From assembly GCF_000801105.2 (NCBI RefSeq), contig NC_079514.1:46814515-46878514 (forward strand): DNA of 64,000 bases. The letters run 5' to 3'. The notes beneath the pieces were generated by a model. It was not told the origin of the DNA. It searched no databases and worked only from the letters and a program-made list of their open reading frames with translations. Origin of the DNA: Raphanus sativus (lineage: Eukaryota > Streptophyta > Magnoliopsida > Brassicales > Brassicaceae). Below are positions 37,537 to 48,028 of this stretch, one piece after another (the first letter of the stretch is position 1; each line of letters starts with the position of its first letter). The position numbers and the translations under genes were made by a program.

Positions 37537-39383
37537 ATGGGTTCTTGCCTCAGCTCTCGTGTTGACCGTACGTTCTCTCTATCTTATATCTTGTTCTTCA
37601 TAATCTCCTATTCTGTACATTTTCGCGGGAAAATTTAAGATTTTTCACGTGTCCCTCTCTTCTAAATTCAATCTTTTATCAGTTCATAATTTGTGAGAAT
37701 CTTCACGTGATTTACTAAAAAAGTTTTCACCTTTTTCATTTCTCCTCTGTTTTGACTTTAGTCAACGCTCTGTTTGTGTGTTTCTGCAGATAAGAGCAGT
37801 AGTCTCGACGCCCTGAGTTATCAATCATCATCCTCACCGGCGGCTGATAAGAGAGAAGGAGAGATACTTAGCAAAGCCAACGTTAAGAGCTTCACCTTCA
37901 ACGAACTAAAACTCGCAACGAGAAACTTCAGATCGGACTCTGTTGTCGGAGAAGGCGGTTTCGGTTCTGTCTATAGAGGTTGGATCGATCAGACAACTCT
38001 GGTTCCAACTAAATCTAGTAACGGTCTTGTAGTTGCTGTTAAGCGTCTTAACCCTGATGGCTTTCAAGGTCACCGAGAATGGCTGGTACGGTACACACAT
38101 ATGTCTCTTCAAATCTCAAACTATCATTGTTTGATTCTCTAATCTTCTTACTCTGTTTTTTTTTTTTGTTGTAATTCAGACAGAGATCAACTACTTGGGC
38201 CAGTTAAGTCACCCGAACTTAGTTAAACTGATTGGTTATTGCTTGGAAGATGAGCAACGGCTTCTTGTGTATGAGTTTATGCACAAGGGTAGTCTTGAAG
38301 ATCATCTCTTCACAAGTAATGAATCAATTTTTTTTTATTATTTAGCAAAAAAAAAGAATAAATATTTTTATTTAAAATATTAGGAGATTGTTTTTTCTTA
38401 TATGTTTGAATGGTTTTTTGAAGCAGATGGTGTGAAGTGTAAACCGCTCTCTTGGCTATTACGGGTTAAGGTTGCACTTGATGCAGCTAAGGGGCTTGCG
38501 TTTCTTCATAGTGACCCTGTTAAAGTCATATACAGAGACATCAAGGCCTCAAACATCTTGCTCGACTCGGTATACGCTCTTTTCGAAGTCTCATTGTTGT
38601 CTTAAATGATGGACTTAAAGAGGTACTGACTTGGTTCTATTTTATCACAACAGGACTTCAATGGGAAACTTTCAGATTTTGGGCTAGCAAGAGACGGTCC
38701 AATGGGAGAAACAAGCTATGTTAGTACAAGGGTCATGGGTACATTTGGCTATGCTGCTCCTGAGTATGTGTCAACAGGTACAATATTCTATCAATCCTCA
38801 TAAGACAAACTGGTTGTATTGTGAATATTCAAGAGTAACCAATCCATTACTGTTTTGCTCATTTGCCCTTTCAAATCATCACGAAAACTTTTAAAATTTC
38901 ACCACATTCTTTAAAACCATCCAAACAGCTAAAATACCTTAAAACATAGATAGAAAACACTAAAAACCATATAAAATAGTAAAAATTAGAGTATATCAGT
39001 AACAGCACCAACATTTATGCGGATTTAGTTCTTGTTTCATCCTTTATCTTTCTATTTTTTCAGGTCACTTGAATGCTAAAAGTGATGTGTACAGTTTTGG
39101 GGTAGTGCTTCTAGAAATACTCTCTGGAAGGCAAGCATTGGACCATAGCCTACCGACCAAGGAGCAAAACCTTGTGGACTGGGTACGACCATACCTCACA
39201 AGCAAGCGAAAAGTTCTACTAATGGTGGACACTCGTCTTAAGTCACAGTACAAACCCGAAGAGGCAGTGAGAATGGCAAGCATTGCTGTGCAGTGCATCT
39301 CATCTGAACCAAAGTCACGACCAACCATGGACCAAGTGGTCCGAGCCTTGATGCAACTGCAGGCAAGCATGGTTACCGGCTAA
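37537..39383 (+). CDS. PBL1: Receptor-like cytoplasmic kinase VII, PBL1-like
   Basis: Membrane-anchored Ser/Thr kinase related to BIK1, expected to relay pattern-receptor signals. Six exons: 37537-37567, 37790-38085, 38180-38315, 38427-38569, 38654-38777, 39064-39383, giving 349 residues. The N-terminus MGSCLSSR carries an N-myristoylation Gly2 and a palmitoylatable Cys4. Kinase motifs: Gly loop GEGGFGSVY (64-72), Lys95 in VAVKRL, catalytic YRDIKASN with Asp192, DFG at 210-212, activation loop [18 protein letters not shown]. Position matches At3g55450. The C-terminus ends just after the kinase domain (QLQASMVTG); I recall about 389 residues for Arabidopsis PBL1, so the tail appears lost, perhaps by a frameshift. 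Kinase core intact. Confidence 0.92.
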
Positions 39384-39642
39384 AGTTGACACAAGTAAAG
39401 ATATCAAAAGACTTGTGGGATTGTAGTAGGTATATAAAGATGTGGTTGCTGACTGTGGCTAGGTCTCATGTCTCCTCGTGTGGTGTAAGATTCCATTTTC
39501 TTCCACGAAACAAACACTTAGGCTACATGACATGTTTTGAAAGATGTGTTCACAATACTTTTTCTTTCAAAACTCCGTATTGTATCCAATGTCTGCTTAT
39601 AGATTTTTTTTCTAGGAAATATTTGGAGTATTCTCTGTAATA
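39384..39642 (+). other. PBL1 3' region
   Basis: Probable 3' UTR of the kinase. A Helitron begins at 39643, about 260 bases after the stop codon. The last about 20 bases (ATTTGGAGTATTCTCTGTAA) are shared with 48801 onward. Confidence 0.6.
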
Positions 39643-41040
39643 TCTATATTATCAAAAGAGAAGTACCCATATAAATTGCTCCTAAGTTTTCAATGTTATT
39701 TACACTACTATGCCACTGAGAATTAAATAAGTTTCCTATTTTAATATTTGTCTTTTTTCAGTTAAATTAATGTGATGTCCTAATATAAATTAAGTTACTT
39801 ATTTTAATGTTTGTTTTTTTGAGTTGAGTTAATGTGTTGTCCAAATATAAAATTTAACTTTCCTTCTCTATTAAATCAATTTCGAAATTATTTATAGTTT
39901 TATTAATTGCTATCTTTTCAGTTTAATAAACACATTTCCTAATTCTAAATTTACCACATTTAATGATAATAAAAATCGCATATGGTATGGTAGAAAAATT
40001 ATTGTGCCATCACTATCTTTTAATATTCGAACCAAACCAATTTTTATGTTAAGCTTAAATTTTTGGCATACATTATTCAAATGTATTTTATATATATATA
40101 TATATTTTTACTTTATATTTTAAGATTTTTTTTTAAACAATTTAATTGAGTTATCCGAACCAGAACATGAACTGAAATTATAAATACCCGAATCAGGCTA
40201 AGACCTTTCACCCCAAAAATCTAAAACCCAAAGAAACCTGAATCAAACTCGAATGGACATCCGAACGTCCACCCCTACTACAAGATATAGAAACAGAATC
40301 ACCTTATTTATTTTTGAAAAATTATTTTCCATTGACTTTCTCATCGGTCTACAATAATTATAAAACTAATTGTCAAAATCCAATCTAAAAATTATTGAAC
40401 ACGTAAGATCATTTATAATTAATTAGCAGTTAGATCAAATATATATTATATTACATTTCATTTTCTTACAAATTTTAATCTTAATTTTTATATGTCACAA
40501 ATTTGTTAAAAGTCTAAAAATTATTTTTTTCTTACAAATTTTATAACTAATGCATCATACTTATCATTCAAAAACTTTGTTTGCTATATATCTTACACAT
40601 ACATCTAATCATATAAATGTTAGATTTGTTTAGGTGATCTCCAGTGTCGGTGATACATGTTAAATTAAACGAAAATTTATTAAATTACTTAATTTAATAT
40701 GATTACATTTACAAATATAACATTTAGTACACACACAAATTAAAATTTAAAATTAAATATCGAGTGAGATTATTTTCTTAACAAATTTATATTAATAAAA
40801 ATTCCAAATATTTGGAATTCGAAAGCATTATGATCCACACCTATACTATTTTAATTATGATAATTTAATTTATATAAGAATATTTTATTAAAATTTTAAT
40901 TTTAATTTTTTTTTTGTAACCGCAAAAAATTAGTTTTCGATCTAAATTTATGATCAAATATAACAAATATATCATTTAATACAAACAAAAAACTAAAACA
41001 TAAAATAAATACCCGTGCGGTCGCACGGGTCAAGATCTAG
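39643..41040 (+). mobile_element. Helitron (non-autonomous) with preserved empty site
   Basis: 5' end TCTATATTATCAAAAGAG after A; 3' hairpin CCCGTGC-GGTC-GCACGGG, spacer TCAAGAT, terminal CTAG, then T. Length 1,398 bp. Removing exactly this interval joins GTAATA to TTTTTAAG, which is identical to the uninterrupted paralogous sequence at 48801-48875, so both ends are confirmed to the base. Interior is AT-rich and includes an inverted GGGTGGACG module near 40260-40280. No helicase is encoded. Confidence 0.95.
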
Positions 41041-41362
41041 TTTTTAAGTTAAAATTTGAGTCTGTAAAATATAGTAAATATCTTCGGAAAAATCTATAAT
41101 ATAATGCCACAGTTTTGCTCTCTCCTAAAAGTGTACACGTCAGCTTCTTTTTAATGATTGTGGGACCCACGGTTTTCGGTTTAGTTTTGTGATTGTGTTT
41201 GGCGTTTGGTCTGATTTTGGTTCTCCATTGAGTTTGGTTCAATTTAAAAGTCAAACTCTGCGTTTTATGTTTGAATAGATCAGGGCTTCATTGTTCTTCT
41301 GACATCGACGTCTCCGCTAATCTTTAGTCTGCAAATACAACGATTTCTTCTCTAAACTCTTA

Positions 41363-41665
41363 GGCGCTGTTCGTTTGCTGGTCGCTAGCGTCAGCGACCA
41401 GAGTCAGCGACTGCGACTTAATGTCGCTGATAGTGTTCGTTTGGAGGTCGCGCGTTCAATCGCAGCGACTGTTTTTTTTAAAAAAAAATTTTTGATCGCA
41501 CGATTTTGATTCCACCGTTAGAATTTCTAGCGTCCAAAATTTTTAATCGCTGATCGCTAGCGTTTGGTCGCTGCGACCGGTCGCTGAACCTGCGACCAGT
41601 AAACAAACAACGTTTGGTTGCTGAAGTTGGTCGCTGACGCTAGCGACCAGCAAACGAACATGGCC
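41363..41665. mobile_element. Foldback MITE built from GTCGCTGAC-type motifs
   Basis: Left end GGCGCTGTTCGTTTGCTG and the reverse complement of the right end, GGCCATGTTCGTTTGCTG, continue inward as the same GTCGCTAGCGTCAGCGACCA on both arms, so the inverted repeat exceeds 35 bp. The octamer family TCGCTGAC/GTCAGCGA is repeated many times inside. Superfamily uncertain; no convincing target duplication. Confidence 0.75.
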
Positions 41666-42198
41666 TATCTCCCCTATCGTTCAAAGTATTCCTCTTAACT
41701 TTTGCAATAAATGTTATTCGCATTTAACCCAATAAAGATGTCAACTTTTCAGTTTTCCTCACGTCAAACTTATAAACAGTAGAGGGTTGAGACTTGAGAG
41801 CAGGATGAATCTCCAAAATCACTCTCAGTTAATCTTCTTTATCAAGCCTAGAAAGATATTTTGAGAACGTCTTCCTCCGATGCTGTTGTTGATGAGAAGG
41901 TTTTGTATTGAGAATCCTCTTTCATACTTTGCTAATTTTGATTTCTAAGATATTTTTACTTTTAACTCCCAATAATTTTCATCTTCAACTTCCTCTCCAA
42001 CAGGTAGTAAGGCGGTTACTCTATTTCTGAGATGGAAAGTTCATCAAGAAGGAGACAATTCATTAAAAGTTCGTGTCATATTAATGTATTTGAGACTTTT
42101 TGTATTTAAAAAGAAAATCAAACTTCAGTGGCTTCTTCTCCATATGTGTTTGCTTCTCCTTGCTGTTAGTTAAGATACTTTGCCTTTTTTTGTGATAG

Positions 42199-42966
42199 TG
42201 GCTCTAACAGTTGCAGATGATGACGAGAAGGAGAAGTTTTTACAAGCTGAGTTTGCTTCTCTAAATTGTGTTGACAATGAGCTCTGGTCACAGTGTTCCC
42301 AAGTTGAGAAAAGAATTACTACTTTTCTGTTTCAGAGAAGAGTTTAAACGTCGGATGAAGGGCTGATGAGAAAAAAATTGTCGACTAAAGAGCTCATCAA
42401 ATAAATCCAGGCTGATAACCTCCTTTTACTCAGAAAGATAAGGTAGATAATAGATGTGTAAGCCATGTTATAATCTGTATTTATGTTCCTGATTATTGTG
42501 TTTTTATCACAACCTTTTAATCCATTTAGCACATGTAACTGTAGGGTTCTATGGTGCTCCAACTGTGGAAGTGAGGTTCAGTGACCTTACTCTTTAAGTC
42601 GGAATATGAAGCAGTTCATGAATAGCTTATCACTCACAGTATGTCGTTGCTCGGTCCTCCTGGTTGTGGAAGAAGTTACAATGGTCTTACTTTCAGAGTT
42701 TACCGAAGAGAAAATGTCAGAGTTAAACAATATGCATATTCTAGAAAAAGTGTAAGTTGTCCAGAAAAAGTGTGAGTTGTCCGGGTGTGATGACTTCTTA
42801 TGTTCTTAATGTACCGGAGTCAGATTACAAAAACAGTCTAAAAGAAATTCTGAAGGAGATCAGTAGAGGAGATAACCACCAAGAATTTGTTTCAAATCCT
42901 GATATAGATGTTTTTTATGTTTACATGAAGGAAACTAATGAAAGATTGCATTTCTACTTCAAATAG
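42199..42966 (+). pseudogene. PDR-type ABC transporter (ABCG) fragments, probably captured
   Basis: Several spliced-looking blocks resemble the N-terminal cytosolic part of plant PDR transporters. 42199-42441 gives an N-terminal acidic stretch then KLSTKELIK-stop-IQADNLLLLRKIR ending at a GT donor. 42543-42600 gives APTVEVRFSDLTL. 42637-42700 gives a damaged Walker A, LLGPPGCGRS, running directly into YNG. 42830-42966 gives EISRGDNHQEFVSNPDIDVF, resembling the region after the first ABC motif. Frameshifts, stops and internal deletions preclude function. Presence inside a Helitron-like element suggests gene capture; the parent gene is not in this window. Confidence 0.55.
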
Positions 42967-43064
42967 AATCGGGATATATGTACGAAGGTGACTTATGTTA
43001 TTTGGGTTAGTACGTCTAGAATCCAAAACCAAAACAAAACACAGCTAAATTTGGATTTTGTATG

Positions 43065-43472
43065 TGTAAAGTGGGCCAAACTTTAATACTTCAGGCCCAT
43101 TCCCAGCCCAGCGAAAAGCCTGCACAAAACAAAGAAACGTTAGTTTCCTTTTCTCATGAAAAGGTCGGTTACTATTTTCCTAAAGACAATTGGAAAATAT
43201 ACAAAGTTACAGAGGAAAAAGGAATACGTGATTGTTATATAAGAAGGCCATAGGTGAAGAATACAGATCATCCAAAAGAGACAGAGCAAGAGCACAAGAG
43301 AGAGATAACAAAGGATTAAACAATTACAGTGTTAGGGTTTTGTGTTAATCATTAGCTTGTAATCTCTATTGTTCTTGAAAACAGATTTCTTTGAGTGAAT
43401 AATACGAAAGAGCTTTTTCATATTGATTTATATCTAAGGTTAAAGCACTAGGCAAAGGTTTAAATCCCAACA
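43065..43472 (+). repeat. 5' LTR of the Copia element
   Basis: 408 bp from TGTAAAGTGG to CCCAACA. A TATA box (TTATATAAG) is at 43235-43243, with the U3 region upstream carrying GGCCCA and TGGGCC motifs. Short frames inside it are not genes. Confidence 0.97.
43235..43243 (+). promoter_or_regulatory. TATA box of the 5' LTR promoter
   Basis: TTATATAAG inside the left LTR; the same sequence recurs 3,122 bases downstream in the right LTR. It is placed to drive transcription of the element's RNA. Confidence 0.7.
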
Positions 43473-43474
43473 AG

Positions 43475-43486
43475 TGGTATCAGAGC
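43475..43486 (+). other. Primer-binding site (initiator tRNA-Met)
   Basis: TGGTATCAGAGC begins two bases after the left LTR. It is the standard Copia PBS complementary to the 3' end of initiator methionine tRNA. Confidence 0.93.
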
Positions 43487-43521
43487 AATCCAGGTTTGAT
43501 TGCAATTTGCTAGGAGGAGAT

Positions 43522-45303
43522 ATGGAATCAATACCGGGAAAGTTCAAGTTCGAGATCGAAAGGTTTGATGGAAAAGGAGATTTCGGGTTATGGAAGTACA
43601 AGATGATAATGCAGTTGGAGCTTCTAGGGTTAGATTCAACGATTCAGGAAGTTTCAAAAACGACTTCTGAAACGGACACAGAGAAAGACGAAGATAAATC
43701 AGACGTCAAGGTAGATCCTTTGAAAGACAAGAAGGCGAAGAATCTAATATGCATGAGCCTAGGAAATTTGGTTCTGCGTAAGGTGATGAAAGAAACAACT
43801 GCGTTAGGGGTTTGGAAGGCTTTGGAAAGAGATTACCAAACAAAGACACTTCCTAACAGGATCTACATGAAGCAGAGGTTTGCGAGCTTCAAGATGGATG
43901 ATCACAAGAGCATTGAAGAAAATCTGGATATTTTTCTCAAGCTAGTTTCAGATCTTGCAAGTCTTAACATCAACATCAGCGATGAAGACCAGGCAATTCA
44001 AGTCTTATCTAGCTTGCCCCAACAATTTGATTCACTAGTTGACACGCTCAAGTATGGGACGGCGAAAGAAACTCTTACGATGAATGACGTGATTAATTCA
44101 GCATACTCCAAGGAAGTGGAGTTAAAGGAAAAGGGATTGTTGAATAAATCCAGGTCTGATGCAGAGGGTTTGTACGTGGAGTCAAGGGGCAGATCAGAGA
44201 AAAATGGTGACAGAGGAAGAACTAACGGCAGGAGCAGATCTAAGTCAAGGCAAAGGTTCGATAAAAACAAAACAGGTTGTTTTATCTGTGGAGAAGAAGG
44301 ACACTGGAAAAGAGAATGTCCTGAAAGGAGACATAGAGAATCTGCAAATATTGCTACAGAGCCGAAGCAACCGTTAGTGTTGACAGCTAGTGTGCAAGAC
44401 ACTAAGCAAGAATGGATCATGGATTCGGGATGTTCTTATCATAGTACATCAAACAAGGAGGTTATGTTTGATCTCAAGGAGTTCAACGGTGGTTCAGTGT
44501 TAATGGCTAATAACACTCAATGTAAGATCAAAGGAATTGGGAAAATAAAGATTCAGAATTCAGATGGCTCTGAAGTGATTCTCACGGGTGTTAGATACAT
44601 ACCGGAGGTGAGAAGAAATTTAATTTCCTATGGGATGTTAGAAAGATCAGGTTGCAAGTATGAAGGAAGAAATTTCATGGTGCACTTCTACAAAGATAAT
44701 AAGAGGGTGATATCAGGAAAGTATCACGAGGGAGTTTATTATCTACAAGGCGCAGTTGCTAAGAGTAAGAATAATATGCCTAGTATGGAGAAAGAAATCA
44801 GAAAGAAAAAGTCAAAGACGGTGACGTTTTCTACGAGTCTGATTCAGGGACCTACTCCATTCGGTTTTGAAACAAAAGACTCATCAGCTCAAGGTGGAGA
44901 CTCTTTCTTAACAGAAAAAACAGAAGAAATTGAGTCTAAGGAGAGCGGGGAAGAATCTCGGACAGAATCTTCAAGGGATGAATTCTTGTTTGTCAAAGAA
45001 GTTAGGCATAAAGATGGTGATCTCTTAGCACATGTTCTGGCTGCACCAGAAGAGCTAAATACGGAAGAAGAAACTAAAGCTTATGCAGAGGATTGGAAGA
45101 AGGCTGGAAAAGAGGAGAACGTGTATACAGGACTCAAGAATGAAGCTGTGAGAAAAGTATCACATATATTGGAAGCTGGAATCTTCGGAGATAGAGTTAA
45201 AGAAGACGCAACTCAATCTAAGATCCATACCAATAGTCAAGAAGGTTCACAAAGTATAGCAGTACATGGGCAGGAGGTTCAGGTTCGCTGCGGTTCCGAC
45301 TAA
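43522..45303 (+). CDS. Copia gag-protease polyprotein, truncated before integrase
   Basis: 593 residues from the first ATG after the PBS. Residues about 10-230 are a UBN2-type gag (FDGKGDFGLWKYKM start, then a helical capsid-like region). A basic Arg/Ser-rich linker leads to the C-X2-C-X4-H-X4-C zinc knuckle CFICGEEGHWKREC at about residue 253. The aspartic-protease signature MDSGCSYHST has its Asp at about 301. A gag-pre-integrase region with GVRYIPEVRRNLIS follows at about 355-430. After about residue 445 the sequence becomes a hydrophilic, Glu/Lys/Ser-rich tail with no pol similarity. The frame has no lesions, consistent with recent activity of the family. Gag would form the particle that packages element RNA. 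Confidence 0.9.
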   Translation: MESIPGKFKFEIERFDGKGDFGLWKYKMIMQLELLGLDSTIQEVSKTTSETDTEKDEDKSDVKVDPLKDKKAKNLICMSLGNLVLRKVMKETTALGVWKALERDYQTKTLPNRIYMKQRFASFKMDDHKSIEENLDIFLKLVSDLASLNINISDEDQAIQVLSSLPQQFDSLVDTLKYGTAKETLTMNDVINSAYSKEVELKEKGLLNKSRSDAEGLYVESRGRSEKNGDRGRTNGRSRSKSRQRFDKNKTGCFICGEEGHWKRECPERRHRESANIATEPKQPLVLTASVQDTKQEWIMDSGCSYHSTSNKEVMFDLKEFNGGSVLMANNTQCKIKGIGKIKIQNSDGSEVILTGVRYIPEVRRNLISYGMLERSGCKYEGRNFMVHFYKDNKRVISGKYHEGVYYLQGAVAKSKNNMPSMEKEIRKKKSKTVTFSTSLIQGPTPFGFETKDSSAQGGDSFLTEKTEEIESKESGEESRTESSRDEFLFVKEVRHKDGDLLAHVLAAPEELNTEEETKAYAEDWKKAGKEENVYTGLKNEAVRKVSHILEAGIFGDRVKEDATQSKIHTNSQEGSQSIAVHGQEVQVRCGSD

Positions 45304-46186
45304 GAAGGACGTCGCTCCAGGTAACTCCATTATCAACGCTGTCTCACGCTCGCAGAGATAGAGGAAAAGAAACAAGTCAGTTTCAGGGTTTATATTGATA
45401 ATGGAAAACTCAAGACGGAGTTTAAGAGAGTTACTTGTGAGAAAAAGATGCGAGGCGGAGGTTTCAGCTCAAGGTGGAGCAGCTGAAACAAAAGAAAAGT
45501 CACTCAAAGGCTCTGGAGCAACGGATGAGGAACAGGAGAGAACGTCTTAAACAGCTACTACGGTGGAGAGTAATCACAGAGGAGAGCTGAAGGGAGACGA
45601 GTATCTAAATTGGCAAAAGAAGAAACAGATCACTGGACAAGATAAAGAGGTCTTAAACAGCTTAAATAAAGTAAGAGACTTTACTGGAGAAGCTGAAGGG
45701 AGACAGGGTTTACGAGAACGGAGGAAGCTCGCAAGAGTCGCCGGAAACGTTCCCAGGAGGATACGTAATTTGTGTAATTACTGAAGTTCTAGCTGTGACA
45801 TTGAAAGGAGATTTAAATCAACTATCATCACCAAAAAGAAAACAGAGATTCAAAATCATCAAGGAAAAAGAAATCGCGAGCTTTTTCGGGATGAAGAACC
45901 TTACAGGAGAAAGGAGTTCTGCGGAGGTGTTTAGTTGATCGGAGTTTGCTGCAGATTTGGGGAAAAAATGGATTCACCGACAAGGAATAGAAACGAGAGA
46001 GAGGATGGTGAAGCTGTAGCGGCGTACGAGCTACATGGACTCGTCAGAGAAACGACGGGAGCAGTCACCGGCAACGTCTCGAGAATTCGTCGGAGTACGT
46101 GATGTTGGGAAGAATTTTTTTTTGGTCTCTGTCGATGGAAACGAAGAGAAAGACAAAGAAGAATTAAAATTGGGCCAGGTGGAGTT
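45304..46186 (+). other. Internal 3' region of the Copia element
   Basis: Purine-rich, with short open frames only and no reverse-transcriptase or integrase motifs. AAGGTGGAG, resembling a Copia polypurine tract, occurs at 45471-45479, also at 44891-44899 within the gag-pro frame, and in the form AGGTGGAG immediately before the right LTR. Confidence 0.6.
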
Positions 46187-46594
46187 TGTAAAGTGGGCCA
46201 AACTTTAATACTTCAGGCCCATTCCCAGCCCAGCGAAAAGCCTGCACAAAACAAAGAAACGTTAGTTTCCTTTTCTCATGAAAAGGTCGGTTACTATTTT
46301 CCTAAAGACAATTGGAAAATATACAAAGTTACAGAGGAAAAAGGAATACGTGATTGTTATATAAGAAGGCCATAGGTGAAGAATACAGATCATCCAAAAG
46401 AGACAGAGCAAGAGCACAAGAGAGAGATAACAAAGGATTAAACAATTACAGTGTTAGGGTTTTGTGTTAATCATTAGCTTGTAATCTCTATTGTTCTTGA
46501 AAACAGATTTCTTTGAGTGAATAATACGAAAGAGCTTTTTCATATTGATTTATATCTAAGGTTAAAGCACTAGGCAAAGGTTTAAATCCCAACA
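46187..46594 (+). repeat. 3' LTR of the Copia element
   Basis: 408 bp, apparently identical to the 5' LTR, ending in AACA directly before the GTATG duplication. Confidence 0.97.
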
Positions 46595-46599
46595 GTATG

Positions 46600-48028
46600 C
46601 TATTTGATATTTGGATTACGTATGAAATTCTATTCATCCCAGGTCAACATGCACAAAGAAAAAGAATCAAAGTGAAGCTTCCAGAAAAAAAAAGCAAGCA
46701 AGTGAATCTAAAAGTCTTTTCTTTCTTTTAATCTTAAAACTCAAGTTAAGGAAAACTAATAATATACTGAGAAAACACAATATATGATTACATATAATCA
46801 AAAATTTATATATAATCAAATATAATTCGCAAGGATGACACAAAAATAAAAAAAATTGATCTAAAAATGATTTTTTCTCAATTTGTAAAAAAAAAAATCA
46901 AACCGAATGGTGAAATATTTAACCAAATATAACAAAAAATTAATAAACATTAGAAAAATGAAAAAAAATGCATAACCAGATATAACATAAAACATAAAAA
47001 CAGATGACAGATTCAGACAAACAACAAACATCTAATCCTAAGATCGAAATATGCCCTCTGAACACCACAACAGTACAAACTCCTAAATTCACCACATTGT
47101 AACCAGTTATAGACTTATAGCCACAATTATACTCAAAGATAACGCACAGTTTAAAAAAAATACTCCACCACCTGCATCAAATCCTTAGCGACATACAGTT
47201 AAGAAAATAATCAAATTCAACAATCCCAGAAAAATTCAACGACCCCGCGCTTGCGCGGAGATGTTAGAAATATCTGAAATAAAATCACTGAAAATGTTTA
47301 TAGAAGTTGATTAAAAAGGAAGATATTGATGGAAGTTGATAGGAGTGTTAGAGTGAAAAATGCATAAGAAGAATGAATGTGTTTAGTGGTATGAAAAGGA
47401 GTGTATATTTTGTAAAAAATATCCAAAAGATGAGTTGATATGTTCAGGATAGCTTCTTAGTTTCTACAAATCGTTTTTATTTAACTTAATGCTATAAATA
47501 TGATATATATTTGACATATTTTATTGGTGGTGTTAACTCTTTTATTAATATTGCTTACAAAAACTTTTAAATAAATCCCTTTTATATATTAGAGAATACT
47601 TTTGATTAATATTTTTTTTGTTTGACATATCATATATAGATATGATATTTATTTGACATACCTTTTATTAATAGAGCTTAAAAACTTTTTAATGAATCCC
47701 TTCTATATATTAGATAGTAATTTTGGTAGAAAAAAAAAAGATAGTACTTTTGATTAATATTATTTTGACATGTATGACTTATAAATTTAGTGTTTTAAGA
47801 TATATATATATTTTTTGTTTTTTAGTTAAACTTATATCATTTTGAAAAAGTTAACTTTTATACTAAAACTTATTTGAAAAAAACGGTAACAAACCAAATA
47901 AAATTGTGAACCAATTTGAAATAACTGAAAATCCATAAACTGTCATAAGTAGATAGTGCGAAGATGAAAAAACCTAAGTAGGAAAAGCATGGGAATGTAA
48001 AAACATAGAAAATAAACAGAAAGCAGAG
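46600..48028. other. AT-rich transposon-derived DNA
   Basis: The rest of Helitron-like element A runs to about 47267. From 47500 to 47765 two diverged direct copies of a block of about 100 bp occur (TTTGACATA..TTTATTAAT ... AATCCCTT(T/C)TATATATTAGA). No gene is seen. Confidence 0.5.

Larger units (their letters stand above)
43065..46594 (+). mobile_element. Young Copia LTR retrotransposon with gag-protease only
   Basis: A 3,530-bp element bounded by two 408-bp LTRs (TG...CA ends) that I could not distinguish by eye. It is flanked by the perfect 5-bp target duplication GTATG (43060-43064 and 46595-46599). A primer-binding site complementary to initiator tRNA-Met follows the left LTR, and a polypurine-like AGGTGGAG precedes the right LTR. 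The single long frame covers gag, a CCHC knuckle, the protease motif and the gag-pre-integrase region. Integrase, reverse transcriptase and RNase H are missing, so mobility would require a helper element. Confidence 0.95.
41093..47267 (+). mobile_element. Composite Helitron-like element A, split by a Copia retrotransposon
   Basis: Begins TCTATAATATAATGCCACAG after A, resembling element B at 48875; both also share a CACGTCAG block about 50 bases in. A 3' hairpin CCGCGCTTGCGCGG occurs at 47245-47258 and is followed by ATGTTAG, a degraded CTAG end. Subtracting the Copia insertion (43065-46594 plus one TSD copy) leaves about 2.6 kb. It contains a foldback MITE (41363-41665) and fragments resembling a PDR-type ABC transporter (42199-42966). 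The 3' boundary is tentative. Confidence 0.55.

Noticed and set aside
43062..43253. 63-residue frame in the left LTR and its near copy at 46193-46375
   Set aside because: Both are the same stretch of LTR DNA; duplication follows from the LTR, not from gene conservation.
47245..47258. CCGCGCTTGCGCGG as a transcription terminator
   Set aside because: Better explained as the Helitron 3' hairpin; intrinsic terminators of this type do not apply to plant nuclear genes.
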